A stretch of DNA of 64,000 nucleotides, taken from the NCBI GenBank assembly GCA_030654075.1, contig JAURYB010000073.1, positions 1-64,000 on the forward strand, read 5' to 3'. Every line of letters begins with the position of its first letter. Position 1 is the stretch's first letter. The notes beneath the pieces are model-generated. The model ran no database searches, was not told the origin of the DNA, and was given only the letters and a program-made list of their open reading frames with translations. Below are positions 24,383 through 32,988 of this stretch, piece by piece. The position numbers and the translations under genes were made by a program. This DNA is from Bacteroidales bacterium. GTDB lineage: Bacteria > Bacteroidota > Bacteroidia > Bacteroidales > UBA4417.

Positions 24383-25627
24383 ATGAAAGAAATATTGAGA
24401 GTTGTAATTAAAGAACAACGAGTACGACACACCGTTGCTTTAGAGGTAGAACGTAAGGTTCCTCAGGTACTTATTACAGCTCATGAAATTCTGGTTATCT
24501 CAGGTGTTCGCAGATGTGGCAAGTCTGTTCTGTTACAACAAATCCGAACAAAACAAAAGGAGCAGGATTTCTTTATCAATTTTGACGATGAACGATTGCT
24601 GAACTTTAGTGTTGAGCATTTCCAGCTTTTACACGAAGTATTTATTGAAATGTATGGGGAGCAATCAACTTTTTATTTTGATGAGATACAGAACATTTCG
24701 GGCTGGGAACGTTTTGTAAGAAGACTTTATGATTCCGGACTCAAGGTTTTTCTTACCGGCTCCAATGCAATGATGCTCAGTCGTGAAATGGGAACCCACC
24801 TCACTGGACGGTTTTTGCGTTTCGAACTATTCCCGTTTTCTTTTCAGGAATATATTGCATATAAGCGAAAAAAAATACCTTCCGACAAAATCCTTACCAC
24901 TTCGGAGCGAGGAATAATAGCCGGCCTTTTTCAGGAATATTTGCTGGAGGGCGGTATTCCTTTGTTTCTGGAAACAAAACAGGACTTATATCTGAAGCAA
25001 CTTTACGAATCGATTTTATACAAAGATGTTCTGGTTAGGAATAATCTTACCAACGAAAAGGAGATGCTTCAATTAGTCTATTTTTTAGCCAGTAATGCGG
25101 CAAGACTGTCCACCAATAAGTCCCTTGCTGGTATTATCGGAGTTAAAAACCCGACAACAGTGAGCAACTATATTCATTTTGTTGAGAATACATACCTGAT
25201 TTTTCAAATAGCAAGATTTGACTTTTCATTGAAATCTCAAATCCTGAATCCCAAAAAAACGTACTTTGTGGATAATGCGTTGATTCTTAAACTGGGATTT
25301 AATTTTTCACAAAACAGAGGCCGGTTGCTTGAGAATCTGGTATTTATTGAACTTAAACGGCGTGGATTAGAAATTTTCTATCATCAGAGTAAAGTGGAAT
25401 GTGATTTTGTTCTTCGAAATGGTTTTAATATAACTGCAGCGATTCAAGTGTGCGATTCGTTTGAAAATGAAATGACAAAACAACGTGAAATAAATGGACT
25501 GCTGGATGCAATGCATACTTATAATCTGCAAACAGGTCTTATTTTGACGATTGACTCGGAAGAAACATTGCAAATTGGGGAATGTCAAATTCAGTTTCTT
25601 CCAACGTGGAAGTGGTTATTTGAATAA
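24383..25627 (+). CDS. AAA_14/DUF4143 family ATP-binding protein
   Basis: The 414-aa protein has Walker A GVRRCGKSVLLQQI (about residues 41-54), Walker B TFYFDEIQNI (about 95), a sensor-like VFLTGSNAMMLSREMGTHLTGRF, and the C-terminal DUF4143 domain, whose LENLVFIELKRRG and QSKVECDFVL resemble a restriction-endonuclease-like fold. These proteins are widespread, horizontally mobile ATPases whose biological role is not established. It is a stand-alone gene with its own promoter and terminator, next to repeat-rich DNA. Confidence 0.88.
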   Translation: MKEILRVVIKEQRVRHTVALEVERKVPQVLITAHEILVISGVRRCGKSVLLQQIRTKQKEQDFFINFDDERLLNFSVEHFQLLHEVFIEMYGEQSTFYFDEIQNISGWERFVRRLYDSGLKVFLTGSNAMMLSREMGTHLTGRFLRFELFPFSFQEYIAYKRKKIPSDKILTTSERGIIAGLFQEYLLEGGIPLFLETKQDLYLKQLYESILYKDVLVRNNLTNEKEMLQLVYFLASNAARLSTNKSLAGIIGVKNPTTVSNYIHFVENTYLIFQIARFDFSLKSQILNPKKTYFVDNALILKLGFNFSQNRGRLLENLVFIELKRRGLEIFYHQSKVECDFVLRNGFNITAAIQVCDSFENEMTKQREINGLLDAMHTYNLQTGLILTIDSEETLQIGECQIQFLPTWKWLFE

Positions 25628-25637
25628 GAATCTTTTC

Positions 25638-25668
25638 GTTCAACTCTAAATTGTTTTGAACCTTTTTT
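25638..25668 (+). terminator. Terminator of the DUF4143 ATPase gene
   Basis: GTTCAA (25638-25643) pairs with TTGAAC (25656-25661), followed by a C and six T. The stem is short but well placed, 11 bases after the stop. Confidence 0.55.
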
Positions 25669-25710
25669 AAGCTACTAATTTGGCCAACTCCTTCAATTCC
25701 TTAATTTCCC

Positions 25711-25718
25711 TACCTTTG
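25711..25718 (+). promoter_or_regulatory. -7 box of cysS
   Basis: TACCTTTG matches TAnnTTTG, 21 bases before the cysS ATG at 25740. Confidence 0.45.
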
Positions 25719-25739
25719 CACCCTGCTAAATAATCCAGC

Positions 25740-27209
25740 ATGGAAAACAACTTATTCGTTTACAATACCTTATCACGCCAGAAGGAACTTTTTGTTCCGC
25801 TTAACGCCCCACATGTAGGCATGTATGTCTGCGGACCAACCGTTTATGGTGACGCGCATCTCGGTCATGCCCGCCCGGCAATTTCATTCGACCTGGTGTT
25901 CCGCTATTTGCGCCACCTGGGATACAAAGTGCGTTATGTGCGTAATATTACTGATGTTGGCCACCTCGAAAACGATGCTGACGAAGGCGAAGATAAAATT
26001 GCCAAAAAAGCACGGCTTGAAGAACTTGAACCTATGGAAGTGGTGCAGTATTTTACTGATCGCTACCATGCTGCCATGGATAAGCTTAATGTTCTGAAGC
26101 CTAGCATTGAGCCACGCGCATCAGGCCATATCATTGAGCAGATTGCCATGGTTAAAAAAATACTGAATGCCGGAATGGGTTATGAAAGCAAAGGATCAGT
26201 TTATTTTGACGTTGAAAAATACAACCAGACGAATAATTACGGTATCCTTTCGGGACGTGTTGTTGAAGATCTTTTGTCAAACACACGCGTCCTCGATGGT
26301 CAGGATGAGAAACGCAACAGCTTTGATTTTGCTTTATGGAAAAAGGCCCAGCCCGAACACATTATGCGCTGGCCTTCGGAATGGAGCGATGGTTTTCCCG
26401 GCTGGCACCTCGAATGTTCGGCCATGAGCACCAAATACCTCGGCGAGCAGTTTGATATTCACGGCGGAGGTATGGATTTGCTTTTTCCGCATCACGAAAG
26501 TGAGATTGCGCAAAGCACTGTTTGCAATCATAAAACTCCGGCCAAATACTGGATGCACAATAATATGATCACCATCAATGGGCAGAAGATGGGCAAATCT
26601 TTGGGTAATTTCATTCAACTTGATGATTTCTTCGCAGGGAACCATCCTTCGCTGGAGCAAGCTTATAGCCCAATGACCGTGCGCTTCTTTATCCTTCAGG
26701 CACATTACCGCAGCCAGCTTGATTTCAGCAACGAAGCGCTGCAGGCTTCGGAGAAAGGCTTTATGCGGCTGATGAAAAGCATTGCAACTCTTGAAAAACT
26801 GGTTCCGGCCAATAAATCAACGGTTGATATTGCCGCATTGCAGGCAAAATGCTACGAGGCCATGAACGACGATCTCAACAGCCCTATCCTGATTGCCCAC
26901 CTTTTTGAAGGCGCGCGAATTATCAATTCGGCGAATGATAAAAAAGAAAGTCTGACGGCTGATGATATCAGCCTGCTAAGAACCATGATGCATACGTTTA
27001 CTTTCGATATTCTTGGATTGCTACCCGAAAATGATCCGCAAGCCGGCAACCAGGTAATCAGTAACCTGATGAACATTATTCTCGACCTTCGTCGCGATGC
27101 GCGTTCCAATAAAGATTGGGCAACCAGCGACCGGCTACGGGATGCTTTGGCACAGGCCGGGGTAAGTATTAAGGATACGAAGGACGGAGCTACCTGGGAT
27201 ATTGAGTAA
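25740..27209 (+). CDS. cysS: Cysteine--tRNA ligase
   Basis: This class I aminoacyl-tRNA synthetase charges tRNA-Cys. [19 protein letters not shown] carries the zinc cysteine and the HIGH-like signature, GWHLECSAM and HHESEIAQS carry further zinc ligands, and KMGKSLGNF is the KMSKS loop. The C-terminal DALR-type helical domain is present (ends [11 protein letters not shown]). The 489-aa length is normal and the gene is intact. It is a single gene with a 21-base leader and no leader peptide. Confidence 0.96.
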   Translation: MENNLFVYNTLSRQKELFVPLNAPHVGMYVCGPTVYGDAHLGHARPAISFDLVFRYLRHLGYKVRYVRNITDVGHLENDADEGEDKIAKKARLEELEPMEVVQYFTDRYHAAMDKLNVLKPSIEPRASGHIIEQIAMVKKILNAGMGYESKGSVYFDVEKYNQTNNYGILSGRVVEDLLSNTRVLDGQDEKRNSFDFALWKKAQPEHIMRWPSEWSDGFPGWHLECSAMSTKYLGEQFDIHGGGMDLLFPHHESEIAQSTVCNHKTPAKYWMHNNMITINGQKMGKSLGNFIQLDDFFAGNHPSLEQAYSPMTVRFFILQAHYRSQLDFSNEALQASEKGFMRLMKSIATLEKLVPANKSTVDIAALQAKCYEAMNDDLNSPILIAHLFEGARIINSANDKKESLTADDISLLRTMMHTFTFDILGLLPENDPQAGNQVISNLMNIILDLRRDARSNKDWATSDRLRDALAQAGVSIKDTKDGATWDIE

Positions 27210-27704
27210 AAAATGCCGGATTGGTAATCATCTCTAATACTTTTTCATTTAATATTTAGTGTTTAATGTTATGTGTTCATTTTAAGAAATGAAAAACACA
27301 TAACATTAAATAAGAAATGAATAAGTAATTTTCGGCGGTGGAATCTTGGATTTGCATCCTGAATTATGAACCCTTGAACGGCGCAGCCCTCTGCACTTTG
27401 GCTTGCTTCGGGGGTTCGGCTTGGTTCGGCACCGCTCACCAGCCACCGCTCACCCGTCTTCAGCAACCACCACTTACTGCCCTTTGAACGGCGCAGCCCT
27501 TTGAACCCTTGAACCTTGAAATGAAGTGAATAGAAAATGGAAAATAGAAAATGGTCCTGTTGAAACCTTTTCACACTGAGCGATGGTTGCTGAGCTTTCG
27601 CCGAAGCAAGTCGAAGTGTGTCACACTGAGCGAAGCCGAAGTGTTGAACCCTTGAACTTTGAACGGCGCAGCCCTTTGAACTCTTAAACTTTATCATAAA
27701 CCCC
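27210..27704. other. Repeat-filled intergenic region
   Basis: No gene. It holds a long hairpin (27262-27310) and three copies of a gaacggcgcagccct word (about 27376, 27483 and 27660) linked to cccttgaacc, plus cactgagcgaagccgaagtg words also seen near 20765-20805. The 145-codon minus-strand frame (27269-27706) is made of these repeats and is rejected. Confidence 0.6.
27262..27310. terminator. Strong long hairpin after cysS
   Basis: TTTAATGTTATGTGTT (27262-27277) pairs perfectly with AACACATAACATTAAA (27295-27310). The alternative inner pairing TTCATTT/AAATGAA extends to a 4-base loop. It lies 52 bases after cysS. It could end transcription or be a miniature repeat; the T tract is weak. Confidence 0.5.
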
Positions 27705-29309
27705 ATGCAAAAAGAACTAATTGTCTTTATAAATAAATTTGAATCCGTTGTTCAACCTCTTACCAAAGCGTCTTCGCTGGCTTACTGGACTGCGTCCATC
27801 AGCGGGAAAGAAGAAAACTGGAAGAAATCGGAAGAACTAAATATTGAGCTCACAAAGGTTTTCGCGAATAAAGAGGATTTTGCTATCCTTAAACGGATTA
27901 AAGATTCGGGTGCTATTACTGACGAACTGCTGAAACGACAGCTAGATGTGATGTACGATGCTTATCTTGGCAACCAGGTTGATACCGAATTGCTGAACAG
28001 TGTTATATCGATGCAGACTGAAATTGAGCAAAAATATTCGAATTTCCGTGCTGATGTGAACGGCAAAAAACTCAGTGACAATGAAGTAGAAGAAGTGTTG
28101 AAAACCTCCGCCAATTCCGATGAGTTGAAACAAGCCTGGGAAGGTCACAAAGCCATCGGTCCGCTTGTGGCACAGGATATTATAGGTCTGGTTAAAAAAC
28201 GTAACAAAATTGCCCAACAGCTTGGTTTCAGCAATTATCACGAAATGAGCCTGAAACTAAGCGAACAGGATCCTGAAGAGATAAGTTCCTTGTTTGATGA
28301 ACTCGACAACCTGACCCGTGATTCTTTTACCGGGTTAAAAAGTGAAATAGACATTTACCTGTCAACACGCGATAATGTAAATGTGGAAGAACTGATGCCC
28401 TGGCATTACCAGAACCGCTTTTTCCAGGAACCGCCGGCAATATACAGCATCGATCTCGACAAATATTACCAGAACCGGAATATTGAAACCCTGACTATCG
28501 ATTATTATTTGAGCATTGGTCTTGATATCAAAGATATGCTTGCTCAAAGCGATCTTTATGAAAAGCCCGGAAAGAATCAGCATGCCTATTGCATTGATAT
28601 TGATAACCAGGGTGATGTGAGAGTACTTTGCAATATCAAACCCAATCAAAACTGGATGGGAACCATGTTGCACGAATTCGGGCATGCCAATTACGATAAG
28701 TATATTGATCAGCTGTTGCCATTCACTCTTCGCAATCCGGCTCACACGTTCACAACCGAAGCCATTGCCATGTTTTTTGGCCGTATGTCATCGAATGCCG
28801 GGTTCCTGGTTGACATGAAACTCACGGATAAAGTTGATGCTGATAAAGTTGCAGCCGAAGGATTCAAAGTGCTTAGGCTCGAACAACTGACATTCAGCCG
28901 CTGGGCACAAGTGATGTACCGCTTCGAAAAGGCGTTGTACCAAAATCCTGACCAGAATCTGAACACGCTGTGGTGGGACCTTGTTGAAAAATACCAGATG
29001 ATCAAACGTCCGGCCCATCGAAACCAACCCGACTGGGCCAGCAAAATTCATATTGCTACTTCACCATGCTATTACCACAATTACCTTTTGGGCGAGTTAC
29101 TGGCATCACAGTTTAACCATTATTTGGCAGCAACAATTTTGAAATCGCAAGATTTCGGGCAAAGCTATTTTGGGAAAAAGGAAGTTGGCGATTATTTCAA
29201 AGAAAAAGTCTTTAATCCTGGCGCGCGATATAGCTGGAACGAAATGATCGAGAAAGCTACCGGTGAAAAGCTTACAGCTAAATATTACGCGCAACAGTTT
29301 GTGCGTTAG
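27705..29309 (+). CDS. M2/M3-like zinc metallopeptidase
   Basis: The 534-aa all-helical protein has the gluzincin motif MLHEFGHANYDKY (zinc ligands His323 and His327, catalytic Glu324). The third-ligand helix FTTEAIAMFFGRM follows about 25 residues later, as in angiotensin-converting-enzyme-like (M2) and thimet-like (M3) peptidases. There is no signal peptide, so a cytoplasmic oligopeptidase is likely. The C-terminal half has the substrate-channel segments (HIATSPCYYHNYLLGELLASQ) seen in this group. It precedes a secreted dipeptidyl peptidase, and a joint role in peptide breakdown is plausible but inferred. Confidence 0.85.
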   Translation: MQKELIVFINKFESVVQPLTKASSLAYWTASISGKEENWKKSEELNIELTKVFANKEDFAILKRIKDSGAITDELLKRQLDVMYDAYLGNQVDTELLNSVISMQTEIEQKYSNFRADVNGKKLSDNEVEEVLKTSANSDELKQAWEGHKAIGPLVAQDIIGLVKKRNKIAQQLGFSNYHEMSLKLSEQDPEEISSLFDELDNLTRDSFTGLKSEIDIYLSTRDNVNVEELMPWHYQNRFFQEPPAIYSIDLDKYYQNRNIETLTIDYYLSIGLDIKDMLAQSDLYEKPGKNQHAYCIDIDNQGDVRVLCNIKPNQNWMGTMLHEFGHANYDKYIDQLLPFTLRNPAHTFTTEAIAMFFGRMSSNAGFLVDMKLTDKVDADKVAAEGFKVLRLEQLTFSRWAQVMYRFEKALYQNPDQNLNTLWWDLVEKYQMIKRPAHRNQPDWASKIHIATSPCYYHNYLLGELLASQFNHYLAATILKSQDFGQSYFGKKEVGDYFKEKVFNPGARYSWNEMIEKATGEKLTAKYYAQQFVR

Positions 29310-29439
29310 CTTGTTTTATGTTTTAAAATTAAAAAAATGGCTGTTGTATTTTGATGGTCATTTTTATTATGAAAGGTATTTTCAGTTTTGAAAACCTATA
29401 ATTGCTATCTTGCGCCCCGATTTAAAATCTAAAAATATT

Positions 29440-31644
29440 ATGAATAAAAGATTCTTACTATTGCTGGCAATACTTGCTTTTTCAAGTGTATCCTTTTCGC
29501 AACCTATGGGTGGCGGGGTGATGAACTGGTCAATGGATGGAAATAGTTACACCACGCTGGAAAAAGGAAAAATAGTGAAGGTGGAATTGCCTTCCATGAA
29601 CAAAACCACGCTGATTGACGCCGAAAAACTTTTCCCAAAGGACAGCATTCATCCCAGGCAACTCAGTTCTTTTCAATGGTCCACTAAGGAGGATAAATGC
29701 CTCTTTTTGATTAATACCATAACGGTTTATCACAAAACTACCGGCGAAGTATGGTCGTATGAACCTAAAACAGGAACATTAAAACAGCTGGGTAAAAGTC
29801 TCCGTCAGGATGGACTGATGTATGCCAAGTTTTCGCCGGATGCCCACAGTGTTGCTTACGTATACCAGGATAAATCGAAAAACAAGGTTGTCTACAACAT
29901 TTATACAGAGAGCCTTTTAACCGGAAAGATTAAGCAACTAACTTTTGATACCCGCGACCGCAGTATCAATGGCACTTTCGACTGGGTGTATGCCGAAGAA
30001 CTTATGTGCCGGGATGGTTTTCGCTGGAGCCCTGACGGGAAAAGCATTGCTTTCTGGAATATCGACGCATCGAAGGTTCGGAATTACCTGATGCTCAACA
30101 CTACCGATTCTACTTATTCATTTACAGTTCCTGTGGAATATCCGAAGGCCGGTGAAGATCCTTCGCCAGCAAAAATTGGTGTGGTTGACCTGGCTACCGC
30201 CAAAACAAAATGGATGAAAATTGATGGCGATCCCCGCCAGAATTACCTCGTCAGGATGGAATGGGTGGATCACAAAGAGCTGATCATTCAGCAGCTGAAC
30301 CGCAAACAGAACAAAACCAATATTCTCCTGGCTGATTCGAAAACCACAGTATGTACGCAATTATGGGCCGAAAGCGATGCCGCCTGGATTGACATAAAAG
30401 CCGGCTGGAACAGTGGCGATAATGTAGGCTGGGATTGGATAGAAAACAAAAAAGCCTTTGTCTGGGCCAGCGAAAAGGACGGATGGAGGCATCTTTATCG
30501 AATAGGAATGGATGGTAAAGAAACTCTTATCACAAAAGGAGATTTTGATGTGATCCGGTTGAATTTGACTGATGAAACACACAAATATTTATATTTTTCC
30601 GCTTCACCGGATAATTATACCCAGCGTTATCTTTACCGTACCAGCCTGGATGGCAGCGGAACTCCTGAACGTCTGACTTCTGTTGATTTACCCGGAACAC
30701 ACAATTACGTTATGTCTCCGAATGGAAAGTGGGCCAGGCATAGTTTTTCGAGCCATTTGTATATGCCTGCTTCGGAATGGATTAGTTTGAAAGATATGAA
30801 ACCGCTGGATGAAACCAAATCTATAGCCAAGAATCTGAAGGAAGATCCGTATGGAAAGCAGATTGAATTCTTTAAAGTGACTACCGAAGACAATATTACA
30901 CTCGATGGCTGGATTGCAAAACCTAAAGATTTTGATCCAACGAAGAAATACCCGGTTTTCTTCTACGTGTATGGCGAACCATGGTCATCAACGGTTATGG
31001 ATCAGTATGGAGTAGGCCGGAACTCCCAGTTTGGTGATGCTATTCCCGACCAGGGATACCTTTTTGTTTCCGTTGATAATCGGGGAACGCCTTCACCACG
31101 GGGCCGGGAATGGAGGAAATCCATTTACCGCAAGATAGGAATCGTTAATATCCGCGATTTGGCCATGGGCGCAAAGGAAGTGCTTAAATGGGCGTATTGC
31201 GATACAAGCCGCGTGGCTGTTACCGGTTGGAGTGGCGGAGGTTCATCAACCCTCAATCTGATGTTTCAGTATCCTGAAATTTTCAAAACCGGTATTGCCG
31301 TAGCCGCTGTCGGCAACCAGCTTGCCTACGATAACACCTACCAGGAAAGGTATATGGGAATTCCACAGGAAACCCGCGCTGATTTCATTGCTGGTTCACC
31401 TTATACGTATGCTAAAAATCTGAAAGGAAACCTGCTTTATATCCATGGTACAGGCGACGACAATGTTCATTACGCCAATGCCGAAAAGCTGATTAATGAA
31501 TTAATCCGTTTTAATAAGCCTTTCCAGATGATGGCATACCCGATGCGTTCGCATGGAATATACGAGGGCGAAGGCACCCGCGAACACCTGAAAACGATCA
31601 GTTCGAAATTTTTGCGCGAGAATTGTCCGGCTGGCGGCAGGTAA
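29440..31644 (+). CDS. S9 family dipeptidyl-peptidase IV-like exopeptidase
   Basis: The open frame starts at 29410, but ATG 29440 gives a proper signal peptide (MNKRFLLLLAILAFSSVSFSQ) and a 734-aa protein. The N-terminal ~430 residues form the DPP-IV beta-propeller, with FRWSPDGKSIAFWNID and the double-glutamate YAEE motif that binds the substrate amino terminus. The C-terminal alpha/beta-hydrolase domain has Ser in TGWSGGGSSTLN, Asp in GTGDDNVH and His in MRSHGIYEGEG. It should release X-Pro or X-Ala dipeptides in the periplasm or at the surface. A TATCTTGC near-match (29406-29413) may be its -7 box. Confidence 0.93.
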   Translation: MNKRFLLLLAILAFSSVSFSQPMGGGVMNWSMDGNSYTTLEKGKIVKVELPSMNKTTLIDAEKLFPKDSIHPRQLSSFQWSTKEDKCLFLINTITVYHKTTGEVWSYEPKTGTLKQLGKSLRQDGLMYAKFSPDAHSVAYVYQDKSKNKVVYNIYTESLLTGKIKQLTFDTRDRSINGTFDWVYAEELMCRDGFRWSPDGKSIAFWNIDASKVRNYLMLNTTDSTYSFTVPVEYPKAGEDPSPAKIGVVDLATAKTKWMKIDGDPRQNYLVRMEWVDHKELIIQQLNRKQNKTNILLADSKTTVCTQLWAESDAAWIDIKAGWNSGDNVGWDWIENKKAFVWASEKDGWRHLYRIGMDGKETLITKGDFDVIRLNLTDETHKYLYFSASPDNYTQRYLYRTSLDGSGTPERLTSVDLPGTHNYVMSPNGKWARHSFSSHLYMPASEWISLKDMKPLDETKSIAKNLKEDPYGKQIEFFKVTTEDNITLDGWIAKPKDFDPTKKYPVFFYVYGEPWSSTVMDQYGVGRNSQFGDAIPDQGYLFVSVDNRGTPSPRGREWRKSIYRKIGIVNIRDLAMGAKEVLKWAYCDTSRVAVTGWSGGGSSTLNLMFQYPEIFKTGIAVAAVGNQLAYDNTYQERYMGIPQETRADFIAGSPYTYAKNLKGNLLYIHGTGDDNVHYANAEKLINELIRFNKPFQMMAYPMRSHGIYEGEGTREHLKTISSKFLRENCPAGGR

Positions 31645-31694
31645 TAGTTTCGCCAAATCAAGCGGATTATAATTCTATTCCATTTTTCTTCAAC

Positions 31695-31723
31695 AAAAAG
31701 CAGGCTTCATGGCCTGCTTTTTT
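31695..31723 (+). terminator. Terminator of the DPP-IV-like gene
   Basis: AAAAAGCAGGC (31695-31705) pairs with GCCTGCTTTTTT (31712-31723) over a 6-base loop, with the T tract forming the end of the stem. Confidence 0.88.
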
Positions 31724-31931
31724 ATTACCATCTGATTTCTGTCTGATTTTAAAAATTGCCAGGTACTGCATGCTTTGATGGGTAAAATCAACCGATTTAA
31801 ACGAAAAAAGCGGTCAACTGTATATTTCATTTTGGCAGAAAAACCGTTTGCTTCAATTTTGCACCCGGTTCAATATGGCTATTGGGCATTTTGCTCGACT
31901 TCCAGCTTGATTATTTACACCTGCCGCTATT

Positions 31932-32987
31932 ATGACTCTCGATTCAAGGAAAAAGAAAGCTCTCGGTATAGCCTTACACCTGCTGGCCTGGACAGTTTTG
32001 TTCTCTTTTCCGTTCCTGTATTCAGGTAACGAATATGTAAATAATGATTTTCTGATCCGTACATCATGGTTACCTTTACTATGGACGGCAATATTGTTTT
32101 ATGTTAATTACCTTTTTCTTCTGAATCGTTTTTTATTCAACCGGAAGACGATTGCTTTTATTGGCATCAATATTTTGCTGATTGCCATTTTTGCCTTACT
32201 GAACAATCTGGTGATGGACATGATGCCAAGGCCGGAACCCAATTTCCCTATGTTTCCGCCCCAAGGCAAACATTTCAGGCCATCTAAGTTTCCATTTATC
32301 TTTCGCTCTGCGGCAACTTTTTTTATCCCTGTAATTACCAGCCTGGCTATTAAAACCACTCAAAGATGGTTAAAGACCGAAACCGTAATAAAGGAAATCG
32401 ATAACCAGCGACTTGCATCTGAACTGACACACCTTAAGTACCAGCTTCAGCCTCACTTCTTTTTTAATTCACTTAACAGTATTTATTCGCTTATCGACAC
32501 ATCGCAGGAAAAGGCAAAACAGGGTGTTCACGGTCTGGGGAAAATGATGCGGTACCTTTTGTATGAGACTACTTCGCCTAAAGTTTCCCTGGCAAAGGAA
32601 ATAGAGTTTCTGCAACAATACATCAATGTGATGAAGCTAAGGATGAGAGATGATGTGAAAGTAAATGCCTCATTTCCTGATGAGTTGCCGGCATGGGAGA
32701 TTGCTCCGCTCTTGTTTATACCCTTGATTGAAAATGCTTTCAAACATGGAATTTCTTCCGGCAAACCATCGTTTGTTCATGTTGAATTGCTTCTGGACAG
32801 TGGAGCTGTCATTCTTTCTGTTGAGAATACATATTATCCCAAAAGCAACGCAGATCAAAGTGGTTCAGGCATCGGGCTCGAAAACCTGCGAAAAAGACTG
32901 GATATGCAATACGCAAAAAAATATGTGTTAAGGCAGGAAATCCTTCACGAAATATTCTGTACAAAACTTACTGTCAAAACCTGTTAA
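31932..32987 (+). CDS. LytS-type sensor histidine kinase (locus 1)
   Basis: Four predicted transmembrane helices (about residues 10-30, 45-65, 73-95 and 125-142) are followed by a coiled segment and the His_kinase domain, with the phospho-acceptor His175 in QLQPHFFFNSLNSIYSL. The ATPase part shows PLIENAFKHGIS and SGSGIGLENLRKRL. There is no extracellular sensor domain beyond short loops. The stop codon is 1 base from the start of a TonB-dependent receptor gene, so the kinase, receptor and DUF4249 lipoprotein form one operon. The cognate LytTR regulator is 4 genes in, at 36891. Confidence 0.92.
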   Translation: MTLDSRKKKALGIALHLLAWTVLFSFPFLYSGNEYVNNDFLIRTSWLPLLWTAILFYVNYLFLLNRFLFNRKTIAFIGINILLIAIFALLNNLVMDMMPRPEPNFPMFPPQGKHFRPSKFPFIFRSAATFFIPVITSLAIKTTQRWLKTETVIKEIDNQRLASELTHLKYQLQPHFFFNSLNSIYSLIDTSQEKAKQGVHGLGKMMRYLLYETTSPKVSLAKEIEFLQQYINVMKLRMRDDVKVNASFPDELPAWEIAPLLFIPLIENAFKHGISSGKPSFVHVELLLDSGAVILSVENTYYPKSNADQSGSGIGLENLRKRLDMQYAKKYVLRQEILHEIFCTKLTVKTC

Positions 32988-32988
32988 T

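Noticed and set aside
27269-27706. 145-codon minus-strand open frame after cysS
   Set aside because: It is a translation of dispersed repeat words (gaacggcgcagccct, actgagcgaagccgaag) and a hairpin.
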